The notes below the pieces were generated by a model, which had not been told where the DNA came from, did no database searches, and saw nothing but the letters and a program-made list of their open reading frames with translations. A stretch of DNA of 45,890 nucleotides, taken from positions 1 through 45,890 of the forward strand of contig NZ_QAGM01000025.1 of NCBI RefSeq assembly GCF_003049725.1, given 5' to 3'. The translations under genes were made by a program, and so were the position numbers. Of the stretch, positions 27,796-36,409 are shown piece after piece. Source of the stretch: Oceanimonas marisflavi (GTDB taxonomy: Bacteria; Pseudomonadota; Gammaproteobacteria; Enterobacterales; Aeromonadaceae). How positions within the stretch are numbered: the stretch's first letter is position 1; every line of letters starts with the position of its first letter.

Positions 27796-28212
27796 TTAAT
27801 GTATGCCGTGGCGGCGTTGCTGCTCCCGCACATAGGCGATAATGGCCGTCACTTCGTCACGGCTCACCCCGGCCACCGGCGGCATATCGCCAAAGCGCCA
27901 GTGATGGGCACGCACGCCGTTGGCGGCGGCCCGGTAAAAGGCCTCGTCGCCATGGTGAGACGGCTCGTACACCTTGTGAATAAAAGGTGGCCCCTGGCGT
28001 GTGCCCCTGAGGTCGGCACCGTGGCAGCTGGCACAATATTCACCGTAAACGGCCTGCCCCTGCGCCGAGAGTGCCCTGTCGTGGGGCATGTCACCCCACA
28101 TAAAACGGCCGCCCATCAGAAAATGGCCAGCGATCATGACCAGTAACACCAGCGCCACGGCCCCGGCCAGCCAGAACACCCAGCGGTTTGAGTTTGATGT
28201 CTTGTTCACCAT
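27796..28212 (-). CDS. Membrane-anchored c-type cytochrome
   Basis: A 138-residue protein with one N-terminal helix (about residues 11-33) and a class I cytochrome c domain. Heme is bound at C60-C63-H64 (CASCH), and Met110 in GDMPPVAG is the likely sixth ligand. Related small cytochromes are often found at the end of copper-resistance operons. Here it is the last gene after copA, copB and the cupredoxin, so it may accept electrons from the cupredoxin or the multicopper oxidase; that step is inference. It ends only four bases from the end of the convergent kinase gene. Confidence 0.88.
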   Translation of the reverse strand: MVNKTSNSNRWVFWLAGAVALVLLVMIAGHFLMGGRFMWGDMPHDRALSAQGQAVYGEYCASCHGADLRGTRQGPPFIHKVYEPSHHGDEAFYRAAANGVRAHHWRFGDMPPVAGVSRDEVTAIIAYVREQQRRHGIH

Positions 28213-28233
28213 TCATTGCCTTCTCTGGTTAAT

Positions 28234-28254
28234 GAGCGCCTGACGGCGCTCTTT
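28234..28254. other. Short intergenic hairpin between cupredoxin and cytochrome c genes
   Basis: GAGCGCC and GGCGCTC form a seven-pair stem around TGAC. There is no convincing T-run on the minus strand, so it is more likely an mRNA-stabilising or partial attenuating hairpin than a terminator. Confidence 0.4.
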
Positions 28255-28260
28255 CAGGCA

Positions 28261-28770
28261 TCATTGTGTGATCTTCACCTGCCCCTTCATACCGGCTTCC
28301 ATATGTCCGGGGATCAGGCAGGCGAAGTCCAGGGTGCCGGCCTGGTCAAAATGCCAGACGATGCCTCCTTTCTGACCGGGCTTAAGGCGGATCATGTTGG
28401 GCTCGGCATGTTCCATGTGCGGCATTTGCCGCATCATTTCGGCATGCTGCTGCAGCATCTCCATGTGGCCCAGCACCAGCTCGTGATCCAGCTTGCCGCG
28501 GTTGCTTACAAAAAAGCGCACCGTTTCGCCGGCCTTCACCTCAATGCTGGCCGGGGTAAAACGCATATCATCGCTCATGTCCACGGCGATGGTACGGCTG
28601 ACTTCGGCTGCCTGGCCAGGCCGGCCCATGCCGCTCATGTGCTGCGCCATGGCCGCCATATCATGGTGCTCCATGGCCCCGCCGTGGCCATGACCACCCT
28701 CATGGCCGCCCGCCGCCAGCGCCAGACCGGGCAACAGCGCCAGCATCATGATGGAATATTTTGCTTTCAT
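28261..28770 (-). CDS. Periplasmic type 1 cupredoxin
   Basis: A 169-residue exported protein. Residues 1-20 are a signal peptide. A His/Met-rich stretch follows (about residues 23-48, GGHEGGHGHGGAMEHHDMAA), suited to binding extra copper. The C-terminal plastocyanin/azurin fold has the type 1 site H96, C151, H156 and M161 (DFACLIPGHMEAGM). Proteins like this (CopI and related) help copper tolerance. It lies 39 bp after copB in the copper operon and upstream of the cytochrome gene, consistent with an electron or copper relay in the periplasm. Confidence 0.92.
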   Translation of the reverse strand: MKAKYSIMMLALLPGLALAAGGHEGGHGHGGAMEHHDMAAMAQHMSGMGRPGQAAEVSRTIAVDMSDDMRFTPASIEVKAGETVRFFVSNRGKLDHELVLGHMEMLQQHAEMMRQMPHMEHAEPNMIRLKPGQKGGIVWHFDQAGTLDFACLIPGHMEAGMKGQVKITQ

Positions 28771-28809
28771 TGGTTATCTCCTCCCATAAAACAGGTTGAC
28801 GCTGCCGGC

Positions 28810-29652
28810 TTAAAACCAGAAGCGGATCCCGGCCACCCAGCGGGTGTCCCGGGTTGATTCGCCTTCATCCCGCGCCAGATCGGCGGTATTGCCCAGGGCG
28901 GCTTGCCATTCCCAGCCCACATAGGGCGCGAACTGGCGGCTGAACTCATAGCGCAGCCGGGCTCCCGCCACCAGCTCCGACAGCCCCCGGCCCTGACCGC
29001 GTTCGGCATCGTCCTGGCCAAAGGCGGTCAGCTCAATGGCCGGCTGCAGTACCAGCCGCTGGGTCAGCAACAGTTCGTATTCCGCCTCCAGCGCCAGCGC
29101 GGTCTGACCGTCGTCGCCCAGGTAGGCGGTGGCGTCCAGCTCCACCCAGTAGGGTGCCAGCCCGGAGACGCCGGCGGCCAGCCAGCCCTGATCCGGGCCG
29201 TGTCCGGTGTCGTAACGCACACCCAGCTCACTGTTCCAGAATGCGGTCAGGGCGTGCCTCCACAGCAGCTCGGTGCTGGCTTCCGCCAGCCGGCCGTGTT
29301 CGATGTCGCCTTCCGCCTTCACCACGGCCCGGTCGTAATCCCGCCCGGCCCAGGCGCTCACCTCATAGACCAGGGCCTGTTCATCGCCATTGTCCACCCG
29401 CTCCAGCCGATCGGCCAACACACCGTAAAACAGGTGCTCGTCGGCCAGTTTCAGCTGGCGGGGTCCGGGCAGGGCGTAAGGCCCCTCATCCAGGGTAACG
29501 CCACCGGAGTAAGCATGGGGATCCCGGGCGTCGGCCGGCGGCTTGCCCCCCTGCATCTGCATATCGCCATGATCCATCTGGGCCAGGGCCGGAAGGGCAG
29601 TCAGCGCCATGGCACCAAAGACATAATTGATCGTTGCCGTGTGTTTGCTCAT
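28810..29652 (-). CDS. copB: Copper resistance outer-membrane protein CopB
   Basis: A 280-residue CopB-type outer-membrane beta-barrel. A signal peptide ends at about residue 24 (ALTALPALA) and is followed by the short Met/His segment QMDHGDMQMQGG. Many amphipathic strands then run to a C-terminal aromatic residue (GIRFWF), the usual insertion signal of barrels. Copper-binding Met/His repeats are much shorter than in Pseudomonas CopB. The ATG at 29652 overlaps the copA stop as ATGA, so the open frame upstream of it is shadow. CopA and CopB are translationally coupled. Confidence 0.92.
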   Translation of the reverse strand: MSKHTATINYVFGAMALTALPALAQMDHGDMQMQGGKPPADARDPHAYSGGVTLDEGPYALPGPRQLKLADEHLFYGVLADRLERVDNGDEQALVYEVSAWAGRDYDRAVVKAEGDIEHGRLAEASTELLWRHALTAFWNSELGVRYDTGHGPDQGWLAAGVSGLAPYWVELDATAYLGDDGQTALALEAEYELLLTQRLVLQPAIELTAFGQDDAERGQGRGLSELVAGARLRYEFSRQFAPYVGWEWQAALGNTADLARDEGESTRDTRWVAGIRFWF

Positions 29653-31502
29653 GACACCACCACCATGCGGAACATGCCCGCGTCCATATGGAACATCAGA
29701 TGACAGTGCCAGGCCCAACGACCAAGAGCGTCGGCGGTCACCAGAAAGCTGATGCGCTGGGCCGGCTGCACCGGTATGGTGTGCCGGCGGCACAAGAATT
29801 CGCCGTCCGGACTCTCCAGCTCGCTCCACATGCCATGCAGGTGCATGGGGTGGGTCATCATTGTGTCGTTGTGCAGAATAATGCGTACCCGTTCGCCATA
29901 ACTGAGGTGTACCGGGGTAGAGCCGCCGAATTCGACGCCGTCGAACGACCAGGTGTAGCGCTCCATGTTACCGGTAAGGTGCAGCTCAATCTCCCGCTCG
30001 GGTGGCCGGGGATCCATGGGGCCGCCGGGGGTGCGCAGATCCGCCAGGGTGAGCACCCGCCGGCCGTTATTGCGCAGGCCCACCCCGGGATCGTCCAGAT
30101 TGGTACGGGGGGTATCGACCCGCATGTCGACACTGGGGCCATATTCGGTGCGGGCATGGCGCACTTCCTTGCTGGCCGCCGCCAGGCCGCCGACCATGGC
30201 ACCATGGCCCATGGCTGCGTGATCCATGCCCGCCATGTTCTGCATGTCGCCGTGGCCCATGGCCGAATGATCCATACCCGCCATATTCTGCATGTCGCCG
30301 TGGCCCATGGCCGCATGATCCATACCTGCCATATTGCCGTGGCCCATGGCGCCATGATCCATGCTGCCCATCATGTCGGCCATGGTCAGGGCTTGAGGTT
30401 CATCCACCGGCGGCACGGCGGCGCTCAGCCCTTCACGGGTGGCCAGAGTGCCCCGGGCATAACCGGTTCTGTCCATGGCCTGGGCGAACAGGGTGTAGGC
30501 TTCGGCGGTGGGCTCCACCAGCACATCGTAGGTCTCGCCGGGGCCAAAACGGAACTCGTCCACCTCCACCGGGGCCACGTTAAGGCCATCGGCCTGCACC
30601 ACGGTCAGTTTCAGGCCGGGAATGCGCACATCATAAAAGGTGTTGCCGGCGCCATTGATAAAGCGCAGCCGTACCCGCTCACCGGGTCTGAACAGGCCGG
30701 TCCAGTTGCCGGCGGGGGTGGTGCCGTTCATCAGGTAGGTCAGGGTCTCGGCAGACAAGTCCGCCAGATCGCTCGGGCTCATGCGCATCTGGTTCCACAT
30801 TTGCCGCTTTTCCAGCGCCGCGCCCAGGCCATCCCTGCTCATATCACGGAAAAAGTCCGCCACCGTTGGCTGATTAAAGTTGTAGAAGTCGCCCTGGTTT
30901 TTCAGTTTGCCAAACACCCGCATGGGGTTTTCATCGGTCCAGTCCGACAACACCACCACATGCTCGCGATCGGCCTTGATGGTGTCGGCCTCTGCCGGCT
31001 CGATGATCAGCGCCCCGTACATGCCGGTCAGCTCCTGCATGCCCGAGTGGGAGTGATACCAGTAGGTGCCGCTCTGCTCCAGGGTGTATTGGTAGGTGAA
31101 GGTCTCGCCGGGGGCGATGCCGGCAAAGCTGATGCCGGGCACGCCGTCCATCTGAAACGGCAGAATAATGCCATGCCAGTGAATGGAGGTGGGCTCCTTG
31201 AGCCGGTTGGTCACGCGAATGGTGACGGTGTCGCCCTCGCGCATGCGCAGGGTAGGCCCGGGAATGGAGCCGTTAATGGTGGTGGCCATGCGTGCACGGC
31301 CGGTGAAGTTGACCGGGGTTTCGTCGATCACCAGATCGAACTCGGTGCCGGACAGCACCGGCACCTGGCCGGTGAGGGTGCCGGGGGCCGGCTGCCTGGC
31401 CGTGGCCAGCATGGGGGCCAGCCCCAGCACGGCGCCGCCGGCGGCCAGGCCCTGCACAAAGCGCCGCCGGGGCAGGTTGAGGGCGTTTTTTGGCTGTGTC
31501 AT
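29649..31502 (-). CDS. copA: Multicopper oxidase CopA, Tat-exported
   Basis: A 617-residue periplasmic multicopper oxidase of the copper-resistance CopA class. The twin-arginine signal is LPRRRFVQGLAAGG at about residues 11-24. Copper-site motifs are IHWHG and YWYHSHSG in the N-terminal domain, and HPMHLHGMWSE and WAWHCHLMFHMDAGM at the C-terminus. Between them a Met/His-rich insertion with three 16-residue repeats (GHGDMQNMAGMDH) probably binds extra Cu(I). I chose the ATG at 31502 because AAGGA lies five bases upstream; a GTG one codon earlier is less likely. It oxidises Cu(I) to Cu(II). The gene heads the leftward operon from the CusR-type operator. Confidence 0.94.
   Translation of the reverse strand: MTQPKNALNLPRRRFVQGLAAGGAVLGLAPMLATARQPAPGTLTGQVPVLSGTEFDLVIDETPVNFTGRARMATTINGSIPGPTLRMREGDTVTIRVTNRLKEPTSIHWHGIILPFQMDGVPGISFAGIAPGETFTYQYTLEQSGTYWYHSHSGMQELTGMYGALIIEPAEADTIKADREHVVVLSDWTDENPMRVFGKLKNQGDFYNFNQPTVADFFRDMSRDGLGAALEKRQMWNQMRMSPSDLADLSAETLTYLMNGTTPAGNWTGLFRPGERVRLRFINGAGNTFYDVRIPGLKLTVVQADGLNVAPVEVDEFRFGPGETYDVLVEPTAEAYTLFAQAMDRTGYARGTLATREGLSAAVPPVDEPQALTMADMMGSMDHGAMGHGNMAGMDHAAMGHGDMQNMAGMDHSAMGHGDMQNMAGMDHAAMGHGAMVGGLAAASKEVRHARTEYGPSVDMRVDTPRTNLDDPGVGLRNNGRRVLTLADLRTPGGPMDPRPPEREIELHLTGNMERYTWSFDGVEFGGSTPVHLSYGERVRIILHNDTMMTHPMHLHGMWSELESPDGEFLCRRHTIPVQPAQRISFLVTADALGRWAWHCHLMFHMDAGMFRMVVVS
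30195..30363 (-). repeat. Tandem 48-bp Met/His repeats inside copA
   Basis: Three near-identical 48-bp units encode a 16-residue Met/His/Asp motif (MGHGDMQNMAGMDHAA type), with shorter partial units on both sides. They keep the reading frame and resemble the copper-binding octapeptide arrays of CopA proteins. Copy number may vary by slippage or recombination. Confidence 0.85.
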
Positions 31503-31523
31503 CACATTCCTTACCTATGCCGT

Positions 31524-31544
31524 TGTATTCCCAGTATGAATACA
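31524..31544. promoter_or_regulatory. Second dyad in the copA leader
   Basis: TGTATTC and GAATACA form perfect seven-base arms around a seven-base loop. It lies 22 bp upstream of the copA ATG, in the untranslated leader. It could be an operator or an mRNA hairpin; no known box is matched. Confidence 0.4.
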
Positions 31545-31583
31545 TCAAGCATAGAAAGGTGCACCTGAAACCAGGATGACGGG

Positions 31584-31605
31584 AAAATGACAAAATTGTC
31601 ATCTT
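31584..31605. promoter_or_regulatory. CusR/CopR operator between copA and copR
   Basis: AAAATGACAA and TTGTCATCTT flank two bases. This is almost exactly the CusR box of Escherichia coli, which has half sites AAAATGACAA and TTGTCATTTT with a two-base spacer. A single operator in the 181-bp divergent region can serve both the leftward copper operon and the rightward regulator gene. Confidence 0.88.
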
Positions 31606-31683
31606 TGTTACGCCGCTTGCGGGGCTTGAGCACCCTGCCCCTTGTGGGGCATGATGCGCCCTTTCCGGGTGACGGAGCCAGCC

Positions 31684-32361
31684 ATGAAACTGTTGATCAT
31701 CGAAGACGAACAAAGCACCGGCGACTATCTGCAAAAGGGCCTGCGCGAGGCGGGCTTTGTGGTGGATCTGGTGCGCAACGGCCTCGATGGCCTGCACCAG
31801 GCGGTGAATGAACCTTACGATCTGGTGGTGGCCGATGTCATGCTGCCGGATCTGGATGGCTGGCGTATTGTGGGCGCCCTGCGCGAGCAGGGCCGGCAGG
31901 TGCCAGTGCTGTTTCTGACCGCCCGGGACAGCGTGGAAGACAGAGTGCGGGGCCTGGAGCTGGGTGCCGACGATTATCTGGTGAAGCCCTTTGCCTTTGC
32001 CGAGCTGCTGGCCCGGGTGCGCACCCTGCTGCGCCGGGGCGCCCCCCGGCAGGATGAGCACAGGCTGCGAGTGGCGGATCTGGTGCTGGATCTGCCCCGC
32101 CGTCAGGTATGGCGCGCCGATACGCCCATTCATCTCACCAACAAGGAGTTCGCCCTGCTGGAGCTGCTGGTGCGCCGCCAGGGCGAGGTGTTGCCCCGCT
32201 CGCTGATCGCCTCCCTGGTGTGGGACATGAACTTCGACAGCGACACCAATGTGATCGACGTGTCCATTCGCCGGCTGCGGGGCAAGATAGACGACGGCTT
32301 TGAGCCCCGGCTGATCCACACGGTGCGCGGCATGGGCTATACCCTCGACACTCACAGGTAG
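31684..32361 (+). CDS. Copper-responsive OmpR-family response regulator (CusR/CopR type)
   Basis: A 225-residue regulator. The receiver domain (residues 1-115) has the acidic pair E7-D8, the phosphorylation site D51 in [13 protein letters not shown], and [11 protein letters not shown] near residue 93-103. The C-terminal winged helix (about 125-223) includes [19 protein letters not shown]. It resembles CusR/CopR/PcoR. The ATG at 31684 has GGAG upstream; the 14 extra upstream residues in the open frame are not needed. It is divergent from copA across a CusR box. Its kinase is probably the one at 26388, at the far end of the island. Confidence 0.92.
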   Translation: MKLLIIEDEQSTGDYLQKGLREAGFVVDLVRNGLDGLHQAVNEPYDLVVADVMLPDLDGWRIVGALREQGRQVPVLFLTARDSVEDRVRGLELGADDYLVKPFAFAELLARVRTLLRRGAPRQDEHRLRVADLVLDLPRRQVWRADTPIHLTNKEFALLELLVRRQGEVLPRSLIASLVWDMNFDSDTNVIDVSIRRLRGKIDDGFEPRLIHTVRGMGYTLDTHR

Positions 32362-32414
32362 CCGTGCTCCCGGGTGCCTATACTGACTGCACATTCATCA
32401 CCCGGGAGCCTCTT

Positions 32415-32981
32415 ATGTCTCAGCGTTATCACATGCAACAACTGGCCCTGCTCGAGCCGGAGCAGGCCGGCGAACAGGCCCGTTCACACCTGGAGCAGGC
32501 CCGGCAAAAGCTCGGCTTTGTGCCCAATATGTATCGCGCCATGGCCAACGGGCCGGCGCTGCTCGATACCTATCTGCACGGTTACCAGCAGTTTCGCGAG
32601 CACGGCAGCTTGAGCCCGGTGGAGCAGGAAGTAGTGCTGCTGGTGATCAGCCGGGAAAACGGCTGCGACTATTGCCTGGCGGCCCACAGCACCCTGGCCG
32701 ACACCGCCTCCGGCGTGCCCGAGACGGTGACCAACGCCATTCGTAACGGTAAGCCGGTGCCCGATGCCAGACTGGCGGCGCTGGCAAGCTTTACCGAGGT
32801 CATGTTCACCAGCCGGGGCAACCCCACCCCGGAGCAGGCAAAGGCCTTTCTCGACGCCGGCTACAGCGAGGCCGCCATGCTGGACGTGATCCTGGCGCTG
32901 GCGGTGAAAACCCTCAGCAATTACTGCAACCACCTGTTTGAAACGCCGGTGGACGACGCCTTTGCCGGCCGCAAGATGTGA
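32415..32981 (+). CDS. Carboxymuconolactone decarboxylase/AhpD-like protein
   Basis: A 188-residue all-helical protein of the AhpD-like (peroxidase-related) branch. The active-site motif is present: acidic residues E70/E72, then C84, C87 and H91 in NGCDYCLAAHS. It probably uses the CxxC pair for thiol-dependent peroxide reduction. The ATG at 32415 follows GGGAG at good spacing; 17 upstream residues in the same frame are rejected. It starts 53 bp after the response regulator on the same strand and may be co-transcribed with it, linking oxidative defence to copper stress. Confidence 0.87.
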   Translation: MSQRYHMQQLALLEPEQAGEQARSHLEQARQKLGFVPNMYRAMANGPALLDTYLHGYQQFREHGSLSPVEQEVVLLVISRENGCDYCLAAHSTLADTASGVPETVTNAIRNGKPVPDARLAALASFTEVMFTSRGNPTPEQAKAFLDAGYSEAAMLDVILALAVKTLSNYCNHLFETPVDDAFAGRKM

Positions 32982-32982
32982 A

Positions 32983-33032
32983 TAATGGAGCGCCTTCGGC
33001 GCTAATGCAGGCTGGCAGCCTGCGCTCCATTA
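32983..33032. repeat. 50-bp palindrome with TAATGGAGCGC arms between convergent genes
   Basis: Perfect 11-bp terminal arms (TAATGGAGCGC at 32983-32993 and GCGCTCCATTA at 33022-33032) enclose two smaller hairpins, GCGCCTTCGGCGC and GCAGGCTGGCAGCCTGC. It fills the whole gap between the AhpD-like gene and rnz. The rnz stop codon (TAA, minus strand) is the last three bases of the right arm. There is no T-run, so it is REP-like rather than a standard terminator. Confidence 0.8.
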
Positions 33033-34004
33033 CTCTTGCACCCGGCTTAACTTCCCTTCCCGGTCCAGCCGGTATATGGCCAGATCCTCGGCCATAAACA
33101 GTCTGCCGGGGTAATGCGCCTGTGCTTCCCGTGCCAGATCCGCCACCGTCAGGCCGGGGCCTGAGTGCCGGTAACGGGGACTGAAGTGGGTGAGCACCAG
33201 ATTGGGCACTCGCGCCCTTGCGGCAAAGGCGGCCACCGCAGCGGCGCTGCTGTGTTGGGGCTCGGGGCCCACCTTTGCCGCCACCTCGCGGGTATAGGTG
33301 GCCTCGTGCACCAGCACGCTGGCCCCCTTTATCGCCTCATGCAGCAGCGCCGGCGTGTCGTTATCACCGCCTATTACCACCTTGCGCGCCGTGGGCGGCG
33401 CCAGCTGGTAGTCCCGCCCGGCCAGCACTCTTCCGTCATCCAGAGTGACCACCTCGCCTCTGTGCAGCCTTCCCCACAGGGGGCCGGCGGGTACGCTGTC
33501 GGCTTTAAGTCGCTCGGTATCGAGCCGCCCTGCCAGCCCGGTTTCGGTAAAGGCATAGGCAAAGCTGGGCAGCCGGTGGGACAAGGCCGTGGCACTTACG
33601 TCAAACCCTTCCAGCGCCAGCAGGCTGTTGCCCGTTGCCAGTGTTTCCACACGCTCAAAACGCAGTTCAAAGTTCAGCTGCAGCTGGCTCATGGCCGCAG
33701 TGTGCTCCACCCAGGCCTGCAGACCCGCCGGGCCGATCAGGGTCAGGGGTGCCGTGCGGCCGTTCAGGCCGGCGCTGGCCAGCAGCCCCGGCAGGCCGTA
33801 ACAGTGATCCCCGTGCAGATGAGTAATGCACACCGCCTGCAGCCAGTGCAGCGACAGCGGCGCCCGCAGCAACCGGTGCTGGGTGCCCTCACCACAGTCC
33901 ACCAGCAGCCAGGATCTGGCCTTGTGTTTACGCAATGCCACCGCCGACAGGCTGCGGCTTCTGGTGGGGGTACCCGATGAGGTCCCCAGAAAAATCAGCT
34001 CCAT
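33030..34004 (-). CDS. rnz: Ribonuclease Z / RNase BN
   Basis: A 324-residue metallo-beta-lactamase-fold endonuclease that matures tRNA 3' ends. The zinc motif THLHGDHCYGLPG places H62, H64, D66 and H67. Further ligand segments are TALSHRLPSFAYAF, VIGGDNDT, VHEATYT and VLTHFSPRY. The N-terminus MELIFLGTSSGTPT is typical. Length is slightly above the 305 residues of Escherichia coli RNase BN. It is divergent from the ybiO-like gene. The last codon and stop overlap the 50-bp palindrome. Confidence 0.95.
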   Translation of the reverse strand: MELIFLGTSSGTPTRSRSLSAVALRKHKARSWLLVDCGEGTQHRLLRAPLSLHWLQAVCITHLHGDHCYGLPGLLASAGLNGRTAPLTLIGPAGLQAWVEHTAAMSQLQLNFELRFERVETLATGNSLLALEGFDVSATALSHRLPSFAYAFTETGLAGRLDTERLKADSVPAGPLWGRLHRGEVVTLDDGRVLAGRDYQLAPPTARKVVIGGDNDTPALLHEAIKGASVLVHEATYTREVAAKVGPEPQHSSAAAVAAFAARARVPNLVLTHFSPRYRHSGPGLTVADLAREAQAHYPGRLFMAEDLAIYRLDREGKLSRVQE

Positions 34005-34174
34005 ATCTTGCTCGCTTACCGTGAAAAGTGTGCTTTTCCCTGCATTTTATGCTGTTTTTTGCCCGTTATCTTTGCGTAATGGCTGTGCTACCCTCATCAG
34101 TCACACAGTTTTAAACAGGACGGCATTTTCATGTCGTGACATTCACACACTTAACGTCAACCGGAGGTTCTCTG

Positions 34175-36394
34175 GTGAACCGGACCACAAGACTTCTGCT
34201 GCCGCTGTTGTGGCTGCTCTGTGTCATTCCCGGCATGGCTCAGGCCCAGCAACAAAGCCAGCCTGTTGATAATCCTTCCTATTCCGCCCTGGCCGATCTG
34301 CTGGAGAACGAGCAGTCCCGGGAAAAACTCATTCACGAACTTCGCACCCTGGCAGAAGACACACCGGCCGTGGCCGACACCGCCGCCACTGCCGATGCCG
34401 GGCCTTCCGCCACCCAGCAGCTGGCCCAGACCACCCGCGACATTGCCGAAGGCATAGGGGATCAGTTCACCGTGCTGGCCAATGTGCTCAACCACCTGGC
34501 CGAGGGGCAGGTGGCCGGTGACAACGGCAAGTTCAGCATGGGCAAGCTGCTGCATGCCACCCTGAACCTGGGGCTGGTGATCGCCGCCACCCTGATTGCC
34601 TTTTTTGTGCTTCGCGGGCTGGCCGGGCCTGTGTTCTCCCGGCTGGATCACTGGTCATTGCACGGTGCCGGCAAAACGCCGGTGCTCAGGCGCGTGCTGT
34701 GCGTGGCACTGGCAGCGGTGATCGATGCTCTGGCCGTGGGTCTGGCCTATGTGGGCGGTAATCTGGTGGCCACTTTTGCAGTGGGGGTGACCGGCGAGCA
34801 GACCACCCAGGCCTCGCTGTTTCTGAACGCCTTTATGGTGATCGAGCTGCTGAAGGCCGGTCTGCGCATGCTGTTTTCCAGCCGTTACGATGGCCTGCGC
34901 CTGCTACCCATCAATGCCACCGAGGCTACCTACTGGAACCGCTGGCTGGCGCTGCTGATTGGCCTGCTGGGTTATGGCGTCATGGTGCTGGAGCCGCTGG
35001 TAGCCATTCATGTTTCACCGGTGCTGAGCCAGGGTCTGAACACCCTGCTGATGCTGGCAGCCTTTGGTTATGCGGTGGGCGTCATCCTGAAAAACCGCCG
35101 GCGTCTGAGTGCGGCACTGCGTGACAAGGCCAACCAAAGCCAGCTGACCGCCAGCAAAATCAGCCTGCACCTGCTGGCCCGCACCTGGCACTGGCTGGCA
35201 CTGGGCTATTTCACCGTGGTGCTGGTACTGGTATTGCTGAGCCCGGCCAACGCCCTGCCCTTTGTGCTGTTCGCCACCCTCAAAACCCTGGGGGTAATGA
35301 TGGTGGGCATGTTGCTGTCTACCCTGCTCAGCCAGACCATAGGCCGGCGCATTCGGCTGTCGGACGAGCTGCGTCGCAAGCTGCCGCTGCTGGAAGCCCG
35401 GCTGAACAGCTATGTGCCCAACGGCCTGCGCTTTTTGCGCTTTCTGGTCCTGGTCGGCGTCATTCTGCTGACGCTTAACGCCTGGCGAGTGCTGGATCTG
35501 GCCACCTGGTATGCCTCCGAGGCCGGCGGCGTGCTGATGGGCCGCATTATTGCCGTGGCCTTTATTCTGGCCGTGTCTGCCGCCATCTGGGTGACCCTGG
35601 CCAGCCTGATTGAGCACAAGCTCAATCCGGAAACCGGCAACGGCATGCCCTCGGCCCGCACCCAGACATTGCTGTCGCTGTTCCGCAGCGCCCTGGCGGT
35701 GCTGCTGGTGACCATGACGGTAATGATTGCACTGTCGGAGCTGGGCATTGATATCGGCCCGCTGATCGCCGGTGCCGGTGTGCTGGGCCTGGCCATTGGT
35801 TTTGGCGCCCAGAAACTGGTGCAGGATGTGATCACCGGGGTGTTCATTCAGATTGAAAACGCCATGAACACCGGCGATGTAGTCACTCTGGGGGGCATTA
35901 CCGGTGTTGCCGAGAAGCTCAGCATTCGCTCGGTGGGCATTCGCGATCTGAGCGGCACCTATCACATTATTCCGTTTTCCAGCGTGGATACGGTGTCCAA
36001 CTATATGCGCGAGTTCGCCTACCATGTGGGCGAGTACCGGGTGTCCTATCGCGAGAACATTGACGATGCCATCGCCCACCTGCAAAACGCCTTTGACGAG
36101 CTGGTGGCGGATCCGGAGCAAAAGCCCTATGTGCTGGAAGCGCTGGAAGTGGCCGGTGTTATTGCGCTGGCCGACAGCTCAGTGAACATTCGGGTGCGCA
36201 TCAAGACCGCCCCTGGCATGCAGTGGGCCGTGGGCCGCGCCTATAACCGGCTGGTGAAAATGCACTTCGAGCAGGCCGGCATCGAGATCCCCTACCCCCA
36301 GAGTACGGTGCATTTCGAGGGCAGCCGTCAGGGCGAGGCGCCGGCGCTGAAGCTGGAGCGGGCCTCCGCGTCAGAGCGCCATACCGGCACCTGA
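34175..36394 (+). CDS. ybiO: MscS-family mechanosensitive channel, YbiO type
   Basis: A 739-residue channel; Escherichia coli YbiO is 741. A signal peptide (LLWLLCVIPGMAQAQ) is followed by the YbiO periplasmic segment SALADLLENEQSREKLIHEL, about ten membrane helices, and the conserved MscS pore and beta domain (AGAGVLGLAIGFGAQKLVQD, then GVFIQIENAMNTGDVVTLGG and IPFSSVDTVSNYMR). The start is a GTG at 34175 because GGAGG lies seven bases upstream; another in-frame GTG at 34136 has no such site. It releases osmolytes on hypo-osmotic shock. A terminator follows. Confidence 0.93.
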   Translation: MNRTTRLLLPLLWLLCVIPGMAQAQQQSQPVDNPSYSALADLLENEQSREKLIHELRTLAEDTPAVADTAATADAGPSATQQLAQTTRDIAEGIGDQFTVLANVLNHLAEGQVAGDNGKFSMGKLLHATLNLGLVIAATLIAFFVLRGLAGPVFSRLDHWSLHGAGKTPVLRRVLCVALAAVIDALAVGLAYVGGNLVATFAVGVTGEQTTQASLFLNAFMVIELLKAGLRMLFSSRYDGLRLLPINATEATYWNRWLALLIGLLGYGVMVLEPLVAIHVSPVLSQGLNTLLMLAAFGYAVGVILKNRRRLSAALRDKANQSQLTASKISLHLLARTWHWLALGYFTVVLVLVLLSPANALPFVLFATLKTLGVMMVGMLLSTLLSQTIGRRIRLSDELRRKLPLLEARLNSYVPNGLRFLRFLVLVGVILLTLNAWRVLDLATWYASEAGGVLMGRIIAVAFILAVSAAIWVTLASLIEHKLNPETGNGMPSARTQTLLSLFRSALAVLLVTMTVMIALSELGIDIGPLIAGAGVLGLAIGFGAQKLVQDVITGVFIQIENAMNTGDVVTLGGITGVAEKLSIRSVGIRDLSGTYHIIPFSSVDTVSNYMREFAYHVGEYRVSYRENIDDAIAHLQNAFDELVADPEQKPYVLEALEVAGVIALADSSVNIRVRIKTAPGMQWAVGRAYNRLVKMHFEQAGIEIPYPQSTVHFEGSRQGEAPALKLERASASERHTGT

Positions 36395-36409
36395 ACGGAC
36401 AGCAGATGT

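Noticed and set aside
28234-28254. Terminator within the copper operon
   Set aside because: No T-run on the transcribed strand; listed only as a hairpin.
29688-31568. A 626-residue open frame opposite copA
   Set aside because: His/Gly/Gln-rich antisense shadow of a well-supported multicopper oxidase.
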